64,000 nucleotides of DNA from Mucilaginibacter sp. SJ (GCF_028993635.1 NZ_CP118631.1:3534001-3598000), one strand, 5' to 3'; numbered from the stretch's first letter, positions 25,547-34,126 are shown. Translations and numbers: made by a program. The notes: a model not told the origin generated them from the letters alone.

Positions 25547-26503
25547 TTAATACATGGTTACATCATTGTTTTGCCTCCTGCAACTGTTTTTATGGATGGA
25601 ACATATTAGCCTCATGGTTTCATCAACCGTGCGCGACTGGCTGATGATGACATTGTATTTATAGGTATCTGTTTGCTTGTTTTTACTGGTGAGTTTTACA
25701 CCGTAAATATTGTTAACGGTTAAGGCCAGTTCCTGGAAGGAAGCATTGCTGAGTGCCGATCGCCCTTCAACCCAGCCTTTACTTTTTTCGCCGTTATAGA
25801 CGCTCACGTGATAGATCTGCTCCGGTGTTGAATAGACAGCCCTTTGATTAGGCATCAAAACAGCCGTTTTACCCTGTTTATCGCTTACCTCAACATGGCC
25901 GGTACGCAGGGTTACCGCAACATAGTTCAATTGTTTGTAGGCTTTTACATTGAATGATGTACCCAGCACTTTAGTAGTTATGCTATTGGTGATCACCAGG
26001 AATGGATGGGCGGTGTCGTGCGTTACTTCAAAATAAGCCTCTCCTTCATCCAAATAAACGCTGCGGGTTGCTTTTTTTTCAAAACCATCCATGATCCGGA
26101 GGCTCGACATGGCATTAAGCCAAACTGTTGAGCCATCGGGCAAATCAAGTTTTTTTACCTGGCCAACACCTGTTTTAAAAATAGTATACGTTGTTTTTTG
26201 CTGTTCCTGCTGCTGCGCGATTTCCCGATGCAAAAACAGTGCGGCAGTAGCCAGTACAATGATTGCCGCGGCCGCTGCGTATCTGAAGATATTTAACCTC
26301 CGTATTTTAGTAGACGGGGTGTTTATACGTGCGCTTGCATAGTTATAGATCTCGTTTTTTAACTGCTGTTCTTTTGCGGCAGGTAACGATTCATCAATAT
26401 CATCATACGATTGATACCATTCATCAACCAGTTTCTGCTCCTGCCCGGTAGCTTTATTTTTAAGGTAGCGGTCTATTAATTTTTTAAGCTCCGACGAGTC
26501 CAT
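25547..26503 (-). CDS. FecR-family anti-sigma factor
   Basis: 318 residues: a cytoplasmic N-terminus (1-70) with the DEWYQS-type segment that contacts sigma, one TM helix (about 72-91), and a periplasmic FecR domain with LPDGSTVWLNAMSSLRI and GEAYFEVTHD (about 120-165). The C-terminal DUF4974-like region has a basic, Cys-containing end (HKNSCRRQNNDVTMY) where the more usual form is less basic. It sits between the sigma gene and susC. Acts in the inner membrane, releasing the sigma factor when SusC is loaded. Confidence 0.93.
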   Translation of the reverse strand: MDSSELKKLIDRYLKNKATGQEQKLVDEWYQSYDDIDESLPAAKEQQLKNEIYNYASARINTPSTKIRRLNIFRYAAAAAIIVLATAALFLHREIAQQQEQQKTTYTIFKTGVGQVKKLDLPDGSTVWLNAMSSLRIMDGFEKKATRSVYLDEGEAYFEVTHDTAHPFLVITNSITTKVLGTSFNVKAYKQLNYVAVTLRTGHVEVSDKQGKTAVLMPNQRAVYSTPEQIYHVSVYNGEKSKGWVEGRSALSNASFQELALTVNNIYGVKLTSKNKQTDTYKYNVIISQSRTVDETMRLICSIHKNSCRRQNNDVTMY

Positions 26504-26575
26504 CCAGTTTTGTGCTTTTTATTGAGATGTTGCACAAAACCGCTTTTACTACTTCTATTTTACATCAACTTTCTG

Positions 26576-27184
26576 TTAACTTTGTGTAAACAGGATCACG
26601 AGGCAAATAAAGCAGTTCATATAACGATCAGGGTATTCAATTTTGAGGCGGCGCTTTAAACGTTTTAGCGCTTCGGTAATGTTATTCGATACGGTTTGCT
26701 CGGCAAGGTTGAGGTTTTCGGCTATTTCCTTTACCGAGTAGCTATCGCTCCGCAACAGGAAAGCACGCCTCATATTGGCCGGCATATCTTCCACTTCCTC
26801 ACTAACAATTTTTTCAAGATCAAAGTATGAAGACAGGTTTTCTTCTTTATAGATAATATCATTCATGCGGGAAAGCGCATTTTCCATAGCGTTTTGCCTG
26901 ATGCCTTCCGAACGGAAATGATTTAACACTTTCCGTTTAACAGCGCCAAATAAAAACTGATCAAGCGAGGTGTTTATCTGCAGTTCGGCTCTTTTTTGCC
27001 AAACATCAATCAACAAATTTTGCACAATGTCTTTGGCCGCCTCATCATCACCCAACCTTACCTGCGCAGCTATAAAAAGCGATTTCCAATAGCGATTGAA
27101 CAAAACATCAAAAGCACTGATATTATCATCTTTAAGCATTTCCAACAGTTCATGATCAGCAGGAGGAGTGTCAAATTGTTGCAT
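26576..27184 (-). CDS. RNA polymerase ECF-type sigma-70 factor
   Basis: 202 residues. Region 2 is FNRYWKSLFIAAQVRLGD with DEAAKDIVQNLLIDVWQKR (about 28-70); region 4 has SYSVKEIAENLNLAEQTVSN (about 148-167), the HTH, followed by basic KRLKRRLK. No region 3, as expected for ECF factors. A short hydrophobic C-terminal tail (CFICLVILFTQS) is present. It heads the sigma-fecR-susC-susD-EEP series and is expected to recognise the promoter of susC. 72 bp separates it from fecR. Confidence 0.94.
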   Translation of the reverse strand: MQQFDTPPADHELLEMLKDDNISAFDVLFNRYWKSLFIAAQVRLGDDEAAKDIVQNLLIDVWQKRAELQINTSLDQFLFGAVKRKVLNHFRSEGIRQNAMENALSRMNDIIYKEENLSSYFDLEKIVSEEVEDMPANMRRAFLLRSDSYSVKEIAENLNLAEQTVSNNITEALKRLKRRLKIEYPDRYMNCFICLVILFTQS

Positions 27185-27361
27185 CCGCCAAAATTAAACA
27201 ACCTACGTAAAGTAAAAGTTAAATAAAACATAATTGGATAAGCGCAATTGGCTGCTAAGCTTTTTTAGGGGAAAATGATTAAATTTTTTACATATTAATC
27301 GAATTAAATAAATGCTATGATTTCCCTGGATACTTAGCGTAAATAACCTCCGCCCACTAAA

Positions 27362-27386
27362 CTTAACATAAATGTTAAGCCTTTTT
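27362..27386. promoter_or_regulatory. Palindrome upstream of the LRR-kinase gene
   Basis: CTTAACAT (27362-27369) and ATGTTAAG (27372-27379) form a perfect 8-bp palindrome, followed on the plus strand by CCTTTTTTG. With a 2-nt centre it is more like an operator than an efficient hairpin, but it could also stop transcripts entering from upstream. It lies 27 nt before the ATG. Confidence 0.4.
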
Positions 27387-27405
27387 TGTTCCTTTGCACC
27401 AACCC

Positions 27406-28707
27406 ATGCAAACATTAAAACAGTTACAAAATGGAGAATTAAAAGGCGCCATATCACTTAAGCTATCCGAACAGCTTTCCTATTTTCCGGTTGAAATTTT
27501 TGATCTTGCAGATACACTGGAATATCTCGACCTTTCGTTCAATAACCTTAGCTCGTTACCTGCAGATTTTGGCCGCCTCCAAAAGCTGAAAACCTTTTTC
27601 TGTTCAGAAAACTGCTTTACGGTTTTGCCTGAAGTACTCGCCGATTGCCCCTTTTTGGATATTGCAGGATTTAAATCAAACCGGATAGCGAAGGTACCAC
27701 CGGCATCGCTTAATTCAAATCTTCGCTGGCTCATCCTTACCAACAACATAATTACTGAATTACCCGCTCAAATAGGCAACTGCAGCAGGATGCAGAAACT
27801 AATGCTTGCGGGTAACCGGTTAACGGAGTTGCCGGCGTCACTTGCTAATTGCCGCAACCTGGAACTCCTCCGGATCTCGGCCAATCAATTAAATGAATTC
27901 CCTGAATGGCTCCTATCCATGCCTAAACTATCATGGCTGGCTTTTTCGGGCAACCCTTTTAGCTATAAACCAACAGTGCAATCGCTTACACCAATTGATA
28001 GCCAGGAGTTGGAGATCAGGCACCTGCTTGGCGAAGGTGCATCAGGCATCATCTCCAAAGCTGTATGGCGAAAAGCCAGTGAAACCAGCGACGTTGCCGT
28101 TAAAATTTTCAAAGGGGCAGTAACCAGCGATGGCTTGCCTGAAGATGAAATGAACGCCTGCATCACTGCGGGCAATCATAACGGGCTTGTACAATTGATA
28201 GGCCGGGTAGCCAATCATCCCGAAGACAAAAAGGGACTGGTAATGAAACTAATACCTGAAAATTTTGACAACCTGGGCCTGCCACCCAGCCTGGATAGCT
28301 GCACGCGCGATGTTTTCAAACCTGACCTGAGCCTGACTCCCGGGCAGGTATTAAAAATTGCAGGCAGCATTGCATCCGTAGCAGAGCATCTGCACTGCAA
28401 GGGGATTATGCACAGCGACCTGTATGCGCACAATATTTTGATTGATGATGAAGCAAACACACTGTTCAGCGATTTTGGGGCCGCCTGTTTTTATGATACA
28501 GCCGATACAACAATAGCCGGCAAACTTGAACGGCTTGAAGTAAGGGCTTTTGGTTATTTATTGGACGATTTGATAAGGCTATGTAATGATACAGAACATC
28601 CTGATCTCAAAAAATTATTGGTTCTGAAAGAAAGCTGCCTGAGCGAACAACTAACGAACAGACCTACATTTCAATATTTAAACGCCAAATTTTCCGGATT
28701 AAAATAA
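27406..28707 (+). CDS. Leucine-rich-repeat protein kinase fusion
   Basis: 433 residues from the ATG at 27406 (a TTG four codons earlier is less likely). The N-terminal half (to about 190) holds about seven LRRs (LEYLDLSFNNLSSLPADFG, LILTNNIITELPAQIGN, LMLAGNRLTELPASLAN). The C-terminal half is a Hanks-type kinase: Gly-loop LGEGASG (residues about 208-214), VAVK lysine (about 233), catalytic HSDLYAHN (Asp about 338, Asn about 343), DFG (about 356-358) and a terminal RPT. All catalytic residues are present, but the APE motif is not recognisable and the C-lobe is short. No signal or TM segment, hence cytosolic. Family knowledge: LRR-kinases are plant-like; bacterial copies are rare and uncharacterised. 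Monocistronic, divergent from the sigma gene. Confidence 0.85.
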   Translation: MQTLKQLQNGELKGAISLKLSEQLSYFPVEIFDLADTLEYLDLSFNNLSSLPADFGRLQKLKTFFCSENCFTVLPEVLADCPFLDIAGFKSNRIAKVPPASLNSNLRWLILTNNIITELPAQIGNCSRMQKLMLAGNRLTELPASLANCRNLELLRISANQLNEFPEWLLSMPKLSWLAFSGNPFSYKPTVQSLTPIDSQELEIRHLLGEGASGIISKAVWRKASETSDVAVKIFKGAVTSDGLPEDEMNACITAGNHNGLVQLIGRVANHPEDKKGLVMKLIPENFDNLGLPPSLDSCTRDVFKPDLSLTPGQVLKIAGSIASVAEHLHCKGIMHSDLYAHNILIDDEANTLFSDFGAACFYDTADTTIAGKLERLEVRAFGYLLDDLIRLCNDTEHPDLKKLLVLKESCLSEQLTNRPTFQYLNAKFSGLK

Positions 28708-28890
28708 CCAGGCAAAGCTGCAATACTCATCCGAAACCCCACGGCGAATTTCATTTCCCTGATGACCTGTTTTATTTTGGAAAAACAAGTTATACGCCCG
28801 CAATATTTTTAATTTTTTAGAAAAATTTAAACAAAAAACGATAGTTTTTAATAATCCGTCGATTCATTTAATCTATTCGTCGGTTTTTTT

Positions 28891-28920
28891 TTGATTTTAA
28901 TAATTCTTATAGTAGATTTG
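28891..28920 (+). promoter_or_regulatory. Promoter of the 28.9 kb small RNA
   Basis: TTG (28891-28893), 19 nt, TAGATTTG (28913-28920): full Bacteroidota consensus with the same spacing as the tRNA-Val promoter. No protein-coding start follows; a terminator occurs about 55-85 nt downstream. Confidence 0.75.
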
Positions 28921-28926
28921 TAGCTA

Positions 28927-29011
28927 TTTCAATACAAGGTTACCACCTTGATTTGTGATAAGGTTTAGGTTTAAAGCCTCCAAGCAGCGAGTGCAAGGAG
29001 GCTTTTATTTT
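28927..29011 (+). ncRNA. Small RNA gene with same architecture as the 14-15 kb array
   Basis: Downstream of the promoter, 14 nt after its TTTG, lies a 6-bp hairpin CAAGGT-TACC-ACCTTG (28935-28950), then a 22-nt unpaired linker, then a terminator hairpin: outer stem AAAGCCTCC/GGAGGCTTT (28973-28981 with 28997-29005), AA/AA internal loop, inner GCA/TGC, loop GCGAG (28987-28991), T-run. No ORF. About 85 nt. Inferred to belong to the same structural family as the array, with little primary similarity outside the GCGAG loop. Confidence 0.7.
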
Positions 29012-29245
29012 TAGCCTTATCCATAACGCATCAACTAAGGTTTTAGTGTTCAAACAAGCATAAAAAGTCTTAAGCACGAAGTTTTTAGTCATAGGTCTTG
29101 TTCACCCTGAATTAACCATTAACTATCAGAAACTTACAAGACAGTAGCATAACCGCAACGTCGAGTTGAACAATTAACAGTATATCCAATTCGACCTTGA
29201 GACTTACGACTTACAATTCAGGACTTGAGACTAAGAACTTGCGAC
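29012..29245. other. Intergenic stretch of degenerate GACTTNNGACTT-like repeats
   Basis: Contains many short variants of CTTGAGACTTACGACTT and AAGTCTTAAGC on both strands, concentrated at 29060-29100 and 29190-29245. No gene. Together with the sRNA it accounts for the 538-base gap 28708-29245; the first ~150 bases of that gap are AT-rich with a weak hairpin ending in T8. Confidence 0.5.
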
Positions 29246-29440
29246 TTACTTATTTTCCTTCACCACATCAATAAGCCAGGTCACCAAGCCGATAAAGCCG
29301 GCAATAAATAAACCAGCTCCGGCACCGCGCGCATAATCATCCCATTTTTCATTGGGGCCGCTGGGAATGGCCATCCCTGCCGAAAACAGGATTATCCCGA
29401 TTAATAAAAGATAAACAGAGCGTTTTGCTTTATTTTTCAT
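29246..29440 (-). CDS. Small two-TM membrane protein (64 aa)
   Basis: 64 residues with two hydrophobic helices: VYLLLIGIILFSAGMAIPSG (about 9-28) and GAGAGLFIAGFIGLVTWLI (about 39-57), joined by a charged loop (NEKWDDYARG). Basic N-terminus, so Nin-Cin topology is likely. No recognised family. It is divergent from ileS with a 72-bp gap. Small membrane proteins of this type are common next to housekeeping genes in this group; role unknown. Confidence 0.65.
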   Translation of the reverse strand: MKNKAKRSVYLLLIGIILFSAGMAIPSGPNEKWDDYARGAGAGLFIAGFIGLVTWLIDVVKENK

Positions 29441-29474
29441 CGGCGTAAATTAAAAAAATCATTTTTAAATTCTG

Positions 29475-29482
29475 TATTTTTG
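29475..29482 (+). promoter_or_regulatory. -7 promoter box of ileS operon
   Basis: TATTTTTG (29475-29482) matches TAnnTTTG; transcription would begin near 29489, 24 nt before the start codon. A GAGGTG sequence about 10 nt upstream of the ATG may act as a weak ribosome site. Confidence 0.6.
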
Positions 29483-29512
29483 CAACCTCTTAAAAACGAG
29501 GTGAAATTATAG

Positions 29513-32500
29513 ATGTACAAGGAATATAAGCAGTTAAACTTATCGCAAACCGGCAAAGAGATACTGGACTTCTGGAAACAGAAAAATATTTTCGAAAAAA
29601 GCATTACCAGCCGTCCGGCAGGTAACCCTTATACTTTTTATGAAGGGCCGCCGAGCGCTAACGGTATGCCCGGTATTCACCACGTAATGGCGCGCTCAAT
29701 TAAAGATATTTTTTGCCGCTACAAAACCCTTAAAGGTTACCAGGTAAAACGTAAAGGCGGCTGGGACACCCACGGTTTGCCTATTGAGCTTGCCGTTGAA
29801 AAAGCTCTGGGCATTACTAAAGATGATATTGGCAAAAAAATAAGCGTAAAAGATTATAACGACGCCTGCCGCAAGGAGGTAATGCGCTATACCGACGTTT
29901 GGAACGACCTGACCGAGAAAATGGGTTACTGGGTCGACCTGAACGATCCGTATATCACCTACAAAAATGAATACATTGAAAGCCTTTGGTGGATCCTGAA
30001 GCAGCTGCATAATAAAGATATGCTGTACAAGGGTTATACCGTACAGCCATATTCACCAAAATCGGGTACCGGTTTGAGCTCACATGAGCTTAACCAGCCG
30101 GGCACATACAAAATGGTGAAGGATACTACCATAGTAGCCCAGTTCAAGGTAAAAAAAGATTCTGATTCAGCATTTTTATTCGATGGCATAGATACCGAAG
30201 TATTTATCCTCGCCTGGACTACTACTCCTTGGACACTACCTTCAAACTGCGCCCTTGCCGTTGGCGAAGACATTACCTACGTTAAGATCAACACCTTCAA
30301 TCCGTACACTTACCTGCCGGTTTGTGTGGTTTTGGCTAAAGACCTGGTTAAAAAATATTTCAAAGCCGAAGGACAGAACGCTTCGTTTGCCGATTACAAA
30401 GGCGGCGACAAGATCATCCCCTGGAAAATTGAGGCAGAAGTAAAAGGCAGTCAGTTGGTGGGCATCCACTACGAGCAGCTACTGCCTTACGTAACCAACG
30501 AGGATCTGGAGAAAAATGCATTTCGCGTTATCCCTGCCGATTTTGTTACTACCGAAGACGGTACAGGTATAGTACACACCGCGTCTGTTTTTGGCGCGGA
30601 TGACTTCAGGGCCTGTAAAGAAAACAACGTACCATCGGTAATGGTGAAAGACGAAACCGGCAAAGATGTTCCGTTGGTGAACAAGCAAGGCCGTTTTGTT
30701 GATGAAGTTACCGATTATGCCGGCCGTTACGTTAAGGAAGAATATTACACCGATGCCGAGCGTACCGAAGAAGGTTTTAAACCAACCGACGTACTCATCT
30801 CTATCAAATTAAAAACCGAGAACCGCGCGTTCGATGTAAAAAAATACGAGCACAGCTACCCGCACTCATGGCGCAGCGATGAGCCGATATTATATTATCC
30901 GCTCGATAGCTGGTTTATCCGTACCACCGCGGTTAAGGATAAAATGGTGGAGCTTAACAAAACCATCAACTGGAAACCGGAATCAACCGGTACAGGCCGT
31001 TTTGGTAACTGGCTGGAAAATTTGGTTGACTGGAACCTTTCGCGTTCACGTTACTGGGGCACCCCCTTGCCTATCTGGCGGGAGGAAAACGGTGTCGAAG
31101 AAATCTGCATCGGTTCAATTGCGGAGCTTAATGCCGAGATCGCGAAATCGATCAAAGCCGGTTTTATGCCCGAAGGTTTTGTGCTGGAAGACATGCACCG
31201 TCCTTATGTTGATGATGTTGTTTTAGTGTCATCAACCGGCAATAAAATGCTGCGCGAGCCAGATCTGATTGACGTTTGGTTTGATTCGGGCGCTATGCCT
31301 TATGCACAATGGCACTTCCCGTTTGAAGGCCAGGAAGAATTTAAGAGCGCCTACCCGGCTGATTTCATCGCCGAAGGTGTTGACCAAACCCGCGGCTGGT
31401 TCTTCACCTTGCATGCAATTGCTGTAATGCTAAGCGAAGCAAGTGACGAAGTTAAGGCCATCAACGAGCAGGTAGGCAATAAAGGTATCGCCTTTAAAAA
31501 CGTGGTATCAAACGGCCTGGTACTTGATAAAAACGGCAACAAAATGTCTAAACGATTAGGCAATGCCGTTGACCCGTTCGAGACCATAGAAAAATATGGT
31601 GCCGATGCTGCACGTTGGTACATGATCAGCAATGCATCGCCATGGGATAACCTTAAATTTAACGAGGAAGGTATAGATGAAGTTAGGCGTAAGTTTTTTG
31701 GTACACTGTATAACACCTATTCGTTCTTCACCCTGTACGCCAACATTGATAAGTTCACTTACAGCGAAGCCGAAATTGAGATCAGCAAACGCCCGGAGAT
31801 AGACCGCTGGATTATATCGCTGTTAAACACCCTGGGCAAAGAGGTTGACGGTTATTATGCCGATTTTGAACCAACTAAAGCCGCCCGCGCTATCCAGGAG
31901 TTTGTAGATGTGCATTTCAGCAACTGGTTTATCCGTTTAAGCCGCCGCCGTTTCTGGAAATCTGATAACACAGAAGACAAGCTTTCCGCTTACCAAACAT
32001 TGTATACCTGTCTCATCGCTATCAGCAAGCTGATGTCGCCCATTGCGCCGTTCTTTGCCGATAGATTATATTGCGATCTGAACGCTGTTACCGGCAAGGA
32101 AGAGTTTGAATCGGTGCATTTAGCTTACTTCCCCGAGTACAACAGCGCGCTGGTTGATGCCGAACTGGAAGAACGGATGCAACTTGCACAGGATGTTTCG
32201 TCATTAACCTTGTCACTTCGTAAAAAGGTGAATATCAACGTGCGCCAGCCATTGAGCAAAATTTTATTGCCAATACTGGATAAAAGCTTTAAATTACACG
32301 TTGAGCAGGTTAAAGACCTTATTTTGTCTGAAACCAACATTAAGGATATCGAATACATTACCGATACCGCAGGTTTCATCAAAAAGAAAATAAAGCCAAA
32401 CTTTAAGGCCTTAGGCCAAAAAGTAGGTAAGGATATGAAAGTTGTAGCCGAAGCCATCACAAACTTCTCCCAGGATGACATCGCCGCGTTAGAAACTAAC

Positions 32501-32896
32501 GGCAACATCCTGGTTCTTGATGGCAAATACGAAGTATTGGCTACCGACGTAGAGATCATAGCCGAAGATGTACCCGGATGGCAGGTAGCAAATTTGGGAA
32601 AACTAACCGTGGCTTTAGATGTTACCATAACCAACGAATTAAAACAGGAAGGTATCTCGCGCGAGTTTATCAACCGTGTGCAGAATATACGTAAGACCAA
32701 AGGATTTGAAGTAACTGACAGGATAAACGTGCAGGTAAGCAGCACCCCGGCGATCAGAGAGGCCGTGGAAAACAATCTATCCTACATTTGCGCCGAAATT
32801 TTGGCCAACAGCATTACGTTTGTGGATAACCTTACCGGGGGCGAACCTGTTACAATTGACGAACAAGAAATATTGATTGCTATTAGTAAAGTATAA
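29513..32896 (+). CDS. ileS: Isoleucyl-tRNA synthetase
   Basis: 1127 residues, class I synthetase. FYEGPPSANGMPGIHHVMAR (42-61) carries the HIGH-equivalent as GIHH, and KMSKR stands at about 676 (NKMSKRLGN). The CP1 editing domain contains TTTPWTLPSNCALAVG and TEDGTGIVHTASVFGADDF. The C-terminal half is long and holds the anticodon-binding helices (VDVHFSNWFIRLSRRRFW). It is longer than E. coli IleS (938) and resembles the eukaryote-like class. Charges tRNA-Ile. Overlaps the dksA-like gene by one base (TAATG); with lspA it forms a three-gene operon. Confidence 0.97.
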   Translation: MYKEYKQLNLSQTGKEILDFWKQKNIFEKSITSRPAGNPYTFYEGPPSANGMPGIHHVMARSIKDIFCRYKTLKGYQVKRKGGWDTHGLPIELAVEKALGITKDDIGKKISVKDYNDACRKEVMRYTDVWNDLTEKMGYWVDLNDPYITYKNEYIESLWWILKQLHNKDMLYKGYTVQPYSPKSGTGLSSHELNQPGTYKMVKDTTIVAQFKVKKDSDSAFLFDGIDTEVFILAWTTTPWTLPSNCALAVGEDITYVKINTFNPYTYLPVCVVLAKDLVKKYFKAEGQNASFADYKGGDKIIPWKIEAEVKGSQLVGIHYEQLLPYVTNEDLEKNAFRVIPADFVTTEDGTGIVHTASVFGADDFRACKENNVPSVMVKDETGKDVPLVNKQGRFVDEVTDYAGRYVKEEYYTDAERTEEGFKPTDVLISIKLKTENRAFDVKKYEHSYPHSWRSDEPILYYPLDSWFIRTTAVKDKMVELNKTINWKPESTGTGRFGNWLENLVDWNLSRSRYWGTPLPIWREENGVEEICIGSIAELNAEIAKSIKAGFMPEGFVLEDMHRPYVDDVVLVSSTGNKMLREPDLIDVWFDSGAMPYAQWHFPFEGQEEFKSAYPADFIAEGVDQTRGWFFTLHAIAVMLSEASDEVKAINEQVGNKGIAFKNVVSNGLVLDKNGNKMSKRLGNAVDPFETIEKYGADAARWYMISNASPWDNLKFNEEGIDEVRRKFFGTLYNTYSFFTLYANIDKFTYSEAEIEISKRPEIDRWIISLLNTLGKEVDGYYADFEPTKAARAIQEFVDVHFSNWFIRLSRRRFWKSDNTEDKLSAYQTLYTCLIAISKLMSPIAPFFADRLYCDLNAVTGKEEFESVHLAYFPEYNSALVDAELEERMQLAQDVSSLTLSLRKKVNINVRQPLSKILLPILDKSFKLHVEQVKDLILSETNIKDIEYITDTAGFIKKKIKPNFKALGQKVGKDMKVVAEAITNFSQDDIAALETNGNILVLDGKYEVLATDVEIIAEDVPGWQVANLGKLTVALDVTITNELKQEGISREFINRVQNIRKTKGFEVTDRINVQVSSTPAIREAVENNLSYICAEILANSITFVDNLTGGEPVTIDEQEILIAISKV

Positions 32897-33279
32897 TGAA
32901 ACAAGAACAAGAAAAAACCAGATATTCTGAAGCTGACCTGCAGGAATTTAAAGGGATTATCCTGGATAAAATGCGCATAGCCCGCGAGGAATTAAACTCA
33001 TTGGCTACCTCATTGAGTTCGCCTAATGCCAACGGCACCGATGATACTGCCGGTACTTACAAAACATTAGAAGATGGTTCGGCCACGCTTGAAAAAGAGC
33101 AGATAAACCAGTTGGCCGCACGTCAGAAAAAATTTATTGAGCAGCTTGAAGCCGCGCTTGTACGTATCGAAAATAAAACTTACGGTGTTTGCCGCGAAAC
33201 AGGCAAGCTGATCCCGAAAGAGCGTTTACGTGCTGTTCCGCACACAACCCTCTCTATGGAAGCTAAATTAAAGCAATAA
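32896..33279 (+). CDS. TraR/DksA-type zinc-finger-like protein
   Basis: 127 residues. A long N-terminal coiled-coil (about 1-80, DMIRAREELNSL-type heptads) is followed by the DksA C-terminal signature YGVCRETGKLIPKERLRAVP. Only one Cys of the usual four-Cys zinc site is present, as is common in Bacteroidota homologues. Family knowledge: DksA/TraR proteins enter the RNA polymerase secondary channel. The stop codon is directly followed by the lspA start, within the ileS operon, a conserved order in Bacteroidota. Coupled translation with ileS (TAATG). Confidence 0.85.
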   Translation: MKQEQEKTRYSEADLQEFKGIILDKMRIAREELNSLATSLSSPNANGTDDTAGTYKTLEDGSATLEKEQINQLAARQKKFIEQLEAALVRIENKTYGVCRETGKLIPKERLRAVPHTTLSMEAKLKQ

Positions 33280-33885
33280 ATGAAGGCAGCTTATACCAAA
33301 CCTTTTTTAACTGCTGCCTTCATCATCCTTGCCGACCAGATCATCAAGACCTGGGTTCGCGCCCACATGCAGCTCCAGGACGAAATTCGCTTCCTGGGAA
33401 GCAGGGGGATGCTGCACTATACCGAAAACAACGGTATGGCATTTGGTATGGAATGGGGCGGCGATGCGGGCAAACTGGCCTTAACGCTGTTTCGCATAGT
33501 TGCGGTTTGCGGTATAATTTACACCCTTATTTATTTAATTAAACACAAATACCACCGCGGGCTCATCATGAACGTAGCGCTGATTTTAGCCGGCGCCACG
33601 GGTAATATTATCGACTCAACGTTTTATGGTATAATGTATAAATATGCGCCCCTATTTCATGGCCGTGTGGTTGATATGTTTTACTTCCCGCTATTGCGTG
33701 GCACCTATCCATCTTGGTTCCCGTTTTGGGCAGGCGAGTCGTTCGAGTTTTTCAGGCCGGTTTTTAACCTGGCCGATGCCTCTATCTGCGTAGGCGTAAT
33801 TATGATCCTCCTGTACCAAAAACGCTATTTTAAACACGAAAAACCTGAAGTTGCCAGCCCCAACAGCGAAATGGTTGAAGAATAA
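33280..33885 (+). CDS. lspA: Lipoprotein signal peptidase II
   Basis: 201 residues with four predicted TM helices. Conserved pieces in order: LADQIIKTWVR (Asp19), TENNGMAFG (48-56), TGNIIDSTFYG (107-117), VVDMFYF (catalytic Asp132) and FNLADASI (catalytic Asp166). A longer loop between the last two (RGTYPSWFPFWAGESFEFF) is typical of Bacteroidota LspA. Cleaves prolipoproteins after lipidation in the inner membrane; the window encodes at least two clear lipoprotein substrates (SusD, FG-GAP protein). It begins immediately after the dksA-like stop and ends the operon, followed by a terminator. Confidence 0.96.
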   Translation: MKAAYTKPFLTAAFIILADQIIKTWVRAHMQLQDEIRFLGSRGMLHYTENNGMAFGMEWGGDAGKLALTLFRIVAVCGIIYTLIYLIKHKYHRGLIMNVALILAGATGNIIDSTFYGIMYKYAPLFHGRVVDMFYFPLLRGTYPSWFPFWAGESFEFFRPVFNLADASICVGVIMILLYQKRYFKHEKPEVASPNSEMVEE

Positions 33886-33910
33886 AATTATTATTAAAAC
33901 TAATATATTA

Positions 33911-33935
33911 AAAGCCGCAATGAGCGGCTTTTTTG
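33911..33935 (+). terminator. Terminator after lspA
   Basis: Stem AAAGCCGC (33911-33918) / GCGGCTTT (33924-33931), 5-nt loop, T6 tail. Confidence 0.9.
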
Positions 33936-33944
33936 GGTTCATCG

Positions 33945-34120
33945 CCTGTCGCCCAGGGTTAGTCGAAGGGTTACGGAGGCCCGTCCACTATGCTTCGAGA
34001 ACCTAAGCATAACATCCTTCTTCTTTACGTGCCGGCCTGTCACCCTGGGCTTGTCGAAGGGTCGCGCGCAGAGGCCTGCCCACCATGCCTCGAGAACCTC
34101 AGCATGACATCCTCTTTTTA
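33945..34120. repeat. Two tandem copies of an ~88-bp dispersed repeat
   Basis: Copy A (about 33945-34030) and copy B (about 34034-34120) both run CCTGTCRCCCWGGG..., TCGAAGGGT, then CACYATGCYTCGAGAACCT and AGCATRACATCCT. Each copy has inverted character (TGTC...GACA-like ends). It belongs to the GTCACCCTGAGCTTGTCGAAGGG class of intergenic repeats. It fills the gap between lspA and the secreted-protein gene. Confidence 0.8.
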
Positions 34121-34126
34121 GTTTCG

